Source: Sialis fuliginosa
Taxonomy: Eukaryota; Arthropoda; Insecta; Megaloptera; Sialidae
Direction of reading: 5' to 3'
Length of the DNA stretch: 64,000 bases
NCBI GenBank assembly: GCA_961205875.1
Contig: OY540815.1
Location: 15,437,638 to 15,501,637 of the forward strand
Shown here: positions 56,919 to 64,000 of the stretch, one piece after another
Numbering within the stretch: the stretch's first letter is position 1
Layout: each line of letters begins with the position of its first letter
The notes under the pieces: generated by a model
Database searches by the model: none
What the model was told of the DNA's origin: nothing
The model's input: only the letters and a program-made list of their open reading frames with translations
Made by a program: the position numbers and the translations under genes

Positions 56919-57321
56919 TACACAGAAAAAAATATATTATAAGAATTATAGTTTTTCCTATCTATTCAGATAGTAAGCGAAAACATAATATTTTACTGTC
57001 TGAAACTGTAATAATATAAGTTTAGACTGTAGTGTAATATAATACTCAATATAAACTGATGGATATACTGCTAACATTACAGCCTAAAATTATATTATTA
57101 CAATTTTAGACAGTAAAATCGCTTACTATCCGAGATAGACGGAAAAAACTGTATTAATTATTTTTTTGTTCAGACCAAAGAAAACAAAACAGCAACACGG
57201 TGTTTGAAAACACGTCGTATTTAAAAATGCATAGGGTTTATTGCACTTTTGTCAAAAAGACACGATGTTGCTGTTTTGTTTTTTCGGTCTAAACACGGCA
57301 TTACAGTATATTTTCCGTGTA
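56919..57321. mobile_element. Palindromic TIR element carrying a nested MITE
   Basis: Outer ends TACACAGAAAAAAATATATT and complement TACACGGAAAATATACTG. Arms about 56945-57030 and 57070-57150 share GATAGTAAGCGA, TTTTACTGTCT and GTAATAATATAA in inverse. The MITE at 57165-57301 lies between the right arm and the outer right end. Confidence 0.6.
57165..57301. mobile_element. MITE, TTTAGACCAAAAAGAC family, nested
   Basis: GTTCAGACCAAAGAAAACAA at the left, TTTTTTCGGTCTAAACACGG then CAT at the right. AACAGCAACACGGTGTTT and its inverse are inside. Same family as 8865 and 26848. Confidence 0.65.
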
Positions 57322-59358
57322 CTTATGCCTCTGTCATTTTCGCATATGAATAATAAAAATTTTATAAACGTATTCTATGCTACTTTTATAGTCTGAGGCA
57401 CTGAAAAAACACTGATTCAGACAGTAAAAAGTTTAATGATTTTAGGTATTGACCTCTTGTTTGAGAAACGTGTTTTCAAATTAAATTTAAAACATTTAAT
57501 TCTCATAAAAATATTGATATTACTAAATTCAATAATACATTTTCACAGATTTGTCTGTAAAAAGATACTATTAAATAGATTAATATTCTACATTTTCAAA
57601 CAGTGATAATCACTGTTAAAAATGTAATATCCTAAAGCTACTCCTGAAGAAACAATACATAAAATGTGTTGGGTATCTTAGACGTACGGGAATTTCCAGT
57701 ACATTATAATTAATTAACCTAAAGACGGTTCTGTTAATTTATTCAGTAGATTTGGTGCAAACTTGGATACTAATCCTCTTAAGTTATACATAGTTACATA
57801 TTTACATATACATGCATAAGGAAATCGTAAATAGAAACTTTCAGTGTGGACTATGCTATACAGCAACGTAACAACTATCCATTTCATAATTAGAGATACA
57901 TATTTATTATTTACACTGAATAACTGAATATGATTCAAGAATTTTTAATTCTGATGTTTCGGATCGTTATTACACGGTGCTATACTCCTAGCTGTGCTGT
58001 TTTTCTTACATATTTTTGGGCACTGAAACGGATTTGATTATAAAAAACTCATGGACCCTTCAAAATTTGAAAAAAATATAAACTTTTTATCATTTTTAAA
58101 AGCCTTTAATGACTTTTGTAAATCAGACTTTTATCTTCAATTTACTCTTTTTTGTTTCGCTGTACGATTTTTTTTAACAGAGTTAACACTTTTCACTTTC
58201 TAGAAATAACTAAGGAACATATGAAAGGGCAGTTTTACAAAACTGAAAGTATTTTTTTCATAACTTGGTCAAAAATCGTATACTGTTACAAAAAAATTAA
58301 ATTGAAGACAAAAGTTTAAAAAAATACAAAAACAGCTCATCTAAAACAAATGTGGTTTCATTTTTTAATTATATTTTTATTATGTATCATAAATATCATG
58401 TACGTATCCTAGGGGGAGACACAGCACCTCCTGCTCATTTTACGTACAACATTTTAAATAAACTCATCCCATTTTTTACCTCACCCCCCTTCTGAAAAAA
58501 CTCGTTGCATACTTAATACAAACGGTGCCAATTTTTACTTCCAAAAATATTTAAACAATATTATATTGAATGTCAGTATTTATTTGTGCCAAATAAGTAA
58601 ATAAGTAAAATTTAGTAAATAAATAAACATCGACTTTTAAATAGTAGAATTTATTTAAATATTTTTTTAATGTTAAATGTATTATGCATATTTTATCATA
58701 TATATGTAAACTTATGTATGTTAGTTATGGACTTGGTAAATATTTTATGTAAAATAAATAGTAAAATATATTTATTAAAAAGACAAACATTGTCGTTAGA
58801 TTAAATTTGAGGAATTAATGTAGATTAATATAAAAATATGGTGTGTCAAATACATTGAAATATATATATATTTAATTGTAAAATACATTTATGTTATTGT
58901 ATTGTGTAAATAAGACAGTTGAAGTTAATTGTAGAAAAATATATAGATAAATAATTATAATAAAATCAACATATTAGGAAAAAGTAAGAAAACTATTAGA
59001 AATAAGATTTATTTATAATAATATTAACTATACATAAATAATTATAAGATTTCATAATTGACTGACCCAGTATAGATTCATAAAAAATGCACTCTTATTA
59101 AAAATCATAATAATAATAATAAAATATGCAATTTGAGATCTTCCACTGCAGAGGTTCTGAACATTTTAAATGATATACTAACTAAAATTATATATTATTT
59201 TCCAATGAGCATTTTATACAGATGTTACAAAAAAAAATTAAGTCATCTGCTAATTAACGAATAAACTCTTATAATAACATTTCCATTAAATCATATTACT
59301 TAATATTTTGAGATTACTAAAATCTATTTAAAAATACAGAATGATTTATAACTATAAA
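57322..59358. other. AT-rich 3' flank, nothing supported
   Basis: No ORF with coding character and no clear repeat ends. A CCTAGGGGGAGACACAGCAC block at 58408-58430 and a CCTCACCCCCCTTC block near 58480 are slightly GC-richer. Confidence 0.5.
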
Positions 59359-59853
59359 TTTACAGTAGATCGAGGATGTTATTGTAAGCAAAAAACTTTA
59401 TATGAACATATGTCCGGAAATTCTTCGTGAAGGAGCTACAGCCTTACAAACATTGTATAAAAATTTTGCACAAAATTAATGTTTATTTAATAACTAGAGT
59501 ACCCATTGTGATACAGTAATTAAATTTGTTAATCGGTTTATTATTAATAAGTGTTATCGATTCCCATTATCAAACATTAATAATTTAGACTCAGAAAAAA
59601 ATTAAAGAACAAAAAATACTTGATAACTGGCCACATACACCCTTGGTCTAAATTATTAATGTTTGATACTGGAAATCGATAACACTTATTAATAATAAAC
59701 CGATTATCAAATTTAATTACTGTATCACAATGGGTTCTCTAGTTATTAAATTAACACTAATTTTGGAAGGCTGTAGTTCCTTCACGAAGAATTTCCGGAT
59801 ACATGTTCATATAAAGTTTTTTACTTATAATAACATTCTCGATCTACTGTTAA
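59359..59853. repeat. Fold-back element, arms 59359-59590 and 59646-59853
   Basis: Arms of 232 and 208 bp are near-exact reverse complements. For example GTGTTATCGATT, AATAATAAACCGATT and CTCTAGTTATTAAATTAA on the right are matched by their inverse on the left, and both contain GGAAATTCTTCGTGAAGGA in inverse. The 55-bp spacer is AT-rich. No TSD was identified. The ORF at 59730-59987 is read from the right arm and is not a gene. Confidence 0.85.
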
Positions 59854-60590
59854 ATTTTTGTGTACTAGTTGTAAATCACCTGTATATGTTTCATTGTAAA
59901 AGTTTTGAAATAAATGCGATTTGGTCGCTACATACTTTACAAAAAATCTATGTTTATTGTAATGGGTTCATTATCAAGAATGTTTGAGTACCACATGCAT
60001 TTCCAAATATCTTAACATCTAAAAGTCTGAATATTGAATTCAATACAATAACAAGCTATCATTTTTGATGAAAGGTTAAAAATAACCGATAAAATTAACC
60101 CACTGCCTATAGGCCTATAGCTTTAGTGACCAATTATATCACAACAATATGTGCCCTTTTTAAATATAAGAAGAACCTCTCATTTAAAAAATATATATAT
60201 AATATAGTGCTTTATTTCAATATACTGGCTTTGACATGTTTAAATGTAAAATATAACTTCCATCTTTATATTTAATAATTATAACATATAAAAAATAGAT
60301 TTAATAAAGTTGGTATATTATAAATAAGATAATTTAATTGAGAAATATTGATTTCTATCAATCTCGGCGTATTTGTTCTAAAATTCAGTCGAACAGATGC
60401 TAAAAAATGCTCTATATATCCCTGCATAATGCTCTACTACAATTAGAATACAGTTGATCAAAAATAATTATATCAAAATATTTATTTCATTTTATTTGAA
60501 TTTCCTAAAAACATCGCAAGATATGAACTATTGTCAAGTTATTAGAAATTGGAAAACAAGACGATGTTTTTATTTTGTTTATTTAAGATA

Positions 60591-60786
60591 TTTAAGCCTT
60601 GGCACTTTACAGAAACGATGTTCGTCAGCGCTTCGACCTTGCAAATCTATTATATGTGATGCAATAAAAAAAACGCCGCTGCGTTTCGACGCAGCTATAA
60701 TGCCACTTGTATTGAATCGCATATAATAGATTTACAAGGACGAAGCGCTGACGGACACCGTTTCTGTAAAGTGCCAAGGCTTTAAT
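60591..60786. repeat. Fold-back MITE, ~196 bp
   Basis: TTTAAGCCTTGGCACTTTAC at the left and its complement at the right end. Arms include CGTCAGCGCTTCG and AAATCTATTATATGTGATGC. The centre has CGCTGCGTTTCGACGCAGC, itself a hairpin. The ORF across it follows the palindrome. Confidence 0.75.
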
Positions 60787-61213
60787 TAAGAAAACGACTA
60801 ATATAAAAATTATTTGTTTTCAAACTTTCCGTAAAATAGTAATAAAGTAATTTTACATTTTATTACGAATGTCTTTTGAACAACTGTATTTAAATTGAAA
60901 CTTAGGTTATTAAATATAAATGATAATAAAAAATATTATATATATTCTAGTGTAAGCTTTAGAATTAAATTAGAAAACAAATTTTTTAAAATTTTATAAT
61001 TGATATAATACTATTTTGATTATGATATTATGATTTTACAAAAAATTACTTATAATTTTTTCATTTAAATATTATTTCATGTTTTATAATTTTTGTTGAA
61101 AATATGTGACTATAGAAAATTTAGTGTTTTCAGTTTCTGTATTTGTATTTAAATATGCCCCAACATTTTAAAGTGTAAATGCAAATTGTAGATATTAATT
61201 AGAACATTAATTA

Positions 61214-61610
61214 CACAGGTGAACAAAAAATTGTTGCCGAGATCAAAGTTTTTTTTGCATGCTAATACCGAACCCGTTCCCCAAATTGCTCAATTAGCTC
61301 AGGTTTTCGGAATATCGTAATCTAAATATGCCAAGTTTTCTTTCACGTTAATTTAAAATAAACATTGGCTTCTGATTATACAGTATTTTTCGCCGAAATA
61401 TATCTATTAGTATGAAGATTTTGTTATATTTTTAAACTAGTATATCTCATTTAAAGTGGAAAGACATAAATACATCCAAAATCACCTTTTTGGGCACTTT
61501 TAGGTTAAGATAGCTCGAGAAGTTGTGCTAATTGAACGATTTGGGGAACGGATTCAGTTTCAGCACTTTTTTGATCTTCATCGGCAATATTTGTTTTGTT
61601 CCCCTTTGTT
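61214..61610. mobile_element. TIR element, CAGGTGAACAAAA ends, ~397 bp
   Basis: Left ACAGGTGAACAAAAAATTGT then TGCCGAGATCAAA; right complement ACAAAGGGGAACAAAACAAA then TATTGCCGATGAAGATCAAA. Both arms hold CCGTTCCCCAAATYGYTCAA. TIRs exceed 90 bp. No transposase, TSD unclear. Confidence 0.7.
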
Positions 61611-62156
61611 ATTAAAAATACCATCCCGCCCTTGCTATGCGCAAAAATAAGCCAAAAAAAGCTTTAGATTATTGAGAAAAAATGAAAATATAATGTATGT
61701 ATAACTTATATGTATAATAGGTATAATATTGATAAAAATTTATAATGTTTTTGTATTGAATTGTAAAATAAGTTTTAATTGTCGATTTTTAAGACGATTA
61801 TAGGACCAAAATGTATTTAAAATGAATAGAAACTAGAAGTATTATTATGTATTATTATGTGACATATCATAACGTGTATAAATCCCATTTATTGAAGCAA
61901 TATGCAAAGTTCCCTACACACAGACTGTTAGAATAAATATTCGAATTATATCTAATTGTGAGATATGTAGGTTTTGTGAACCGAATTATATAATAAAATG
62001 TTTTATCTTATTTGTTGTGTGTATGAGTTATTAATTATTTTTTATATACAGAATGAGTCGTAGTGCGTATTTCTTCGATATCTCCTCTAGTTAGAAAAAT
62101 ATACCCTAAAGTTGACCATATTTATCTGACGAAAATATGAGACATGTAGAGTCGCA

Positions 62157-62306
62157 TGCAGAAGTGGTCCACCAGTTTTCATTCAAATTCATTTATCACA
62201 AACTTATTGTTAGTTAGCTTCTCCTATTTGGTTATTATAATATTTATATAATTTCTCCATACACCAAACAAAGACATATATTTTGAAACTCATTTGATAG
62301 ATAAGC
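62157..62306 (+). repeat. Dispersed repeat shared with 41507-41655
   Basis: About 150 bp aligned, with an extra TATTGTTAGTTAGC segment near 62200 in this copy. Confidence 0.65.
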
Positions 62307-62353
62307 CAACATCCGTTAAGTCCGCCAGACCGCCAGCCGCCGCTGAGAATTAA

Positions 62354-63054
62354 GTAACGTTACTTTAGAGTTACTCCAGTAAGAGTCTCAACCACTGATC
62401 TGGTATTATTTAACTGGATAGTGGATACCTATGGAATTACTATTAAACCGGATGGCTAAATTTCATACTTTTTCTAACAGTATCGTTTCCATGTGCGCAT
62501 GCGCGAGACGCAACACTGAACTCAATTTTGATATAATATAGAGGTATGTGACGTACTTCTATAGTTTCTTTATTCAATTGTTATTGAGATTTGACAGTTA
62601 ATATGCATCTATGGTTGTTTATTTAGTTATGATTTGATAATTAAAATAAATTATAGGTATTCGCGTGTTAAATAAGTGTATTGTAGTTGATATACAATTG
62701 AACTTGTATGTATTTATTTATATATTTAACAATCAATTTGATAAATTTGAATTTCGAACATCCGTTGACGCATGCGCATAATCAGTTTCGGTTGTTAGGA
62801 AATATTCAATTTCAGCCATAATGTTTGACTTATCATCAGTCCAGCCATGTCAATGGTCTCAACAGTATCGCCATTTTTAACCAAATCGGCGTTTTAATAA
62901 GATCATTAAAATTTAACATAATATTATAAATGATATTGACTGATAATATCAGAAAATACGGCTGTGAGCAAGATTTGTCTACTGCAATCAACCAAAAATC
63001 GACCCGCGCTCTCCAGACTCTTACTGGAGTGACTCTACGCTACTTTACCGTAAC
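62354..63054. mobile_element. TIR element, ~700 bp, ACTCCAGTAAGAGTCT ends
   Basis: Left GTAACGTTACTTTAGAGTTA then CTCCAGTAAGAGTCT; right complement GTTACGGTAAAGTAGCGTAG then AGTCACTCCAGTAAGAGTCT. TIR about 36-40 bp, imperfect. The exact ends and TSD are uncertain. The interior has CGCATGCGC-type words (62498-62510, 62770-62780) and no transposase. Confidence 0.55.
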
Positions 63055-63177
63055 AAAATTAATATTTTGTAAATAACGGTTGTCTGTTACATTTTTTGTA
63101 ACTAACTCGTAACAATTAACCCCAGGCTCCCGGGCTAGAATCCTGTCAACCTTCTCCTTCACCTTTGTGAAAGCCAT
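63040..63177 (-). CDS. Small unrecognised minus-strand ORF, 45 codons, possibly an exon or transposon remnant
   Basis: From ATG at 63177 it reads MAFTKVKEKVDRILAREPGV then NCYELVTKNVTDNRYLQN and stops at 63040. The first half is locally GC-rich with codon-like composition and a charged amphipathic helix. An acceptor-like AACTCAG lies a few bases upstream of the ATG on the minus strand, so this may be an exon whose partners are outside or unseen. The C-terminal part runs into the TIR of the element at 62354-63054. The KVxxxLxxxPG pattern recalls a segment of some hAT transposases, but I cannot identify it. Confidence 0.3.
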   Translation of the reverse strand: MAFTKVKEKVDRILAREPGVNCYELVTKNVTDNRYLQNINFVTVK

Positions 63178-64000
63178 TCCCTTCTGAGTTCATTAATAGA
63201 GGCTTATTGTCAGTCGATCTAATCTAAAGCATTAAATTATTAATCAAGTTGTAAAAAGTTATGTATTTTTATTATTTTTATTCTCCCTGGGCCTTACCGG
63301 CAGCAATTTTTTTAAATTGTCAAAAAATATTTTTCTAAATTTTAAGTTGGCTAAACTGCAAAGCCACTGTTTACGTACTCGTGTCTGTAGTTCGTTAATA
63401 AATATGAAAAATTTATCAGAAAAAACAAACTAAAATAATGTAAACCAAATCAATCTTTTTAGTGTAATATAAATGTGTAGTGCGTGCATCTTTTGATAAA
63501 AATTCAATCTAAGTTCAGTGTATGCAATAGTTTTTAAACAGTAGGTAGTTGTTTCTGTATTGTTGTGAAAAATCGTTACTACAAATGCTACAATGCTACG
63601 GAAACGTCATCTTTCAGTAAAGTAAGTAAATATTATTATACTATAACTAGGGGCTCTGCTTAACACTTCAACCCTGAAAAATATGATTATTCTTCAATAA
63701 TTTCAATGATAATTTATATAATATGTTTATGATACGTTAAAATATGACAGCTATAAATAGGTACCTGAGGGCCACAGCTGTGAACTCTGTGGCTGTTATT
63801 ATTATTCACATTAAAAAATATATTGGGTCTCAGCCTTCGATCCTCATATAGTATTACTTATATAGATTATATAAAATTTAATCTAAATATTTTGATGTAA
63901 ATCACATTGTAATAATAATGTTTGTGCACTAGTCAGTCATTGTGATTCACAAACTTGGCAAGTATCGATTAGTTATCGATAGCTATTCTACTTGCTAGAC
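63178..64000. other. AT-rich flank with one possible first-exon-like donor
   Basis: At 63593-63621 an ATG frame MLRKRHLSVK ends in a near-consensus donor AAA|GTAAGT. No promoter or acceptor pairs with it in the window, so a gene starting here and running to the right is only a possibility. Confidence 0.15.

Noticed and set aside
59730-59987. 85-codon ORF
   Set aside because: Begins within the right arm of the fold-back element at 59359-59853; explained by the repeat.
1-64000. CRISPR arrays, tRNA or rRNA genes, prophage or LTR-retrovirus-like elements
   Set aside because: No regularly spaced repeats, no tRNA B-box in a cloverleaf context, no rRNA signature, and no paired LTRs or capsid/envelope-like frames were seen.

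Overview
This is an AT-rich nuclear window from an arthropod, almost certainly an insect. The evidence is spliced animal exons with GT-AG junctions, very long introns, many small terminal-inverted-repeat (TIR) DNA transposons and mariner/hAT/pogo-type remnants. The order is not decided by anything I can read; Hemiptera or Lepidoptera would both fit. I see no prokaryotic genes, CRISPR array, rRNA or tRNA gene, and no LTR retrovirus-like or Polinton-like element.

One host gene is secure: a plus-strand membrane dipeptidase (peptidase family M19, DPEP1-like). Six exons (10949-11081, 17707-17857, 52289-52358, 54792-55053, 55374-55449, 55631-55865) join in phase to give the C-terminal 308 residues and the stop. 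The N-terminal part, with the signal peptide and the HxD zinc ligands, must lie in exons before base 1. Three zinc ligands in the window are present, but three residues that contact substrate in the human enzyme are changed (His to Ser, Tyr to Phe, Asp to Gly).

The rest is intron and flank. The intron between exons two and three is 34.4 kb and is a dense record of transposition. It holds a PIF/Harbinger-like element of about 1 kb with a GC-rich TIR, a mariner reduced to 695 bp by loss of its catalytic domain, and several hAT-type miniature elements with readable 8-bp target-site duplications (39648-40111, 45840-46286, 47370-47612). It also holds two copies of a short palindromic family flanked by 10-12 bp duplications, one of them nested inside another repeat, and a LINE RNase H scrap. 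Outside that intron are a 1,245-bp hAT-type element containing a ~740-bp palindrome (273-1517), a pogo-like HTH fragment (11931-12080), a 93-bp hAT miniature (56759-56851), and four fold-back or TIR elements downstream of the gene (59359-63054).

Layout: 1-10948, upstream intron with hAT/TIR elements; 10949-17857, exons A and B with a 6.6-kb intron; 17858-52288, giant repeat-rich intron; 52289-55865, exons C-F; 55866-64000, 3' flank with nested palindromic elements and a small unrecognised minus-strand ORF (63040-63177). Long stretches, for example 13178-15970, 42000-44040 and 57322-59358, show only AT-rich sequence.

I do not claim a new biological system. The observations most worth a second look are the palindromic family with a hammerhead-like core, the 56/57-identical short repeat, and the substituted dipeptidase active site.
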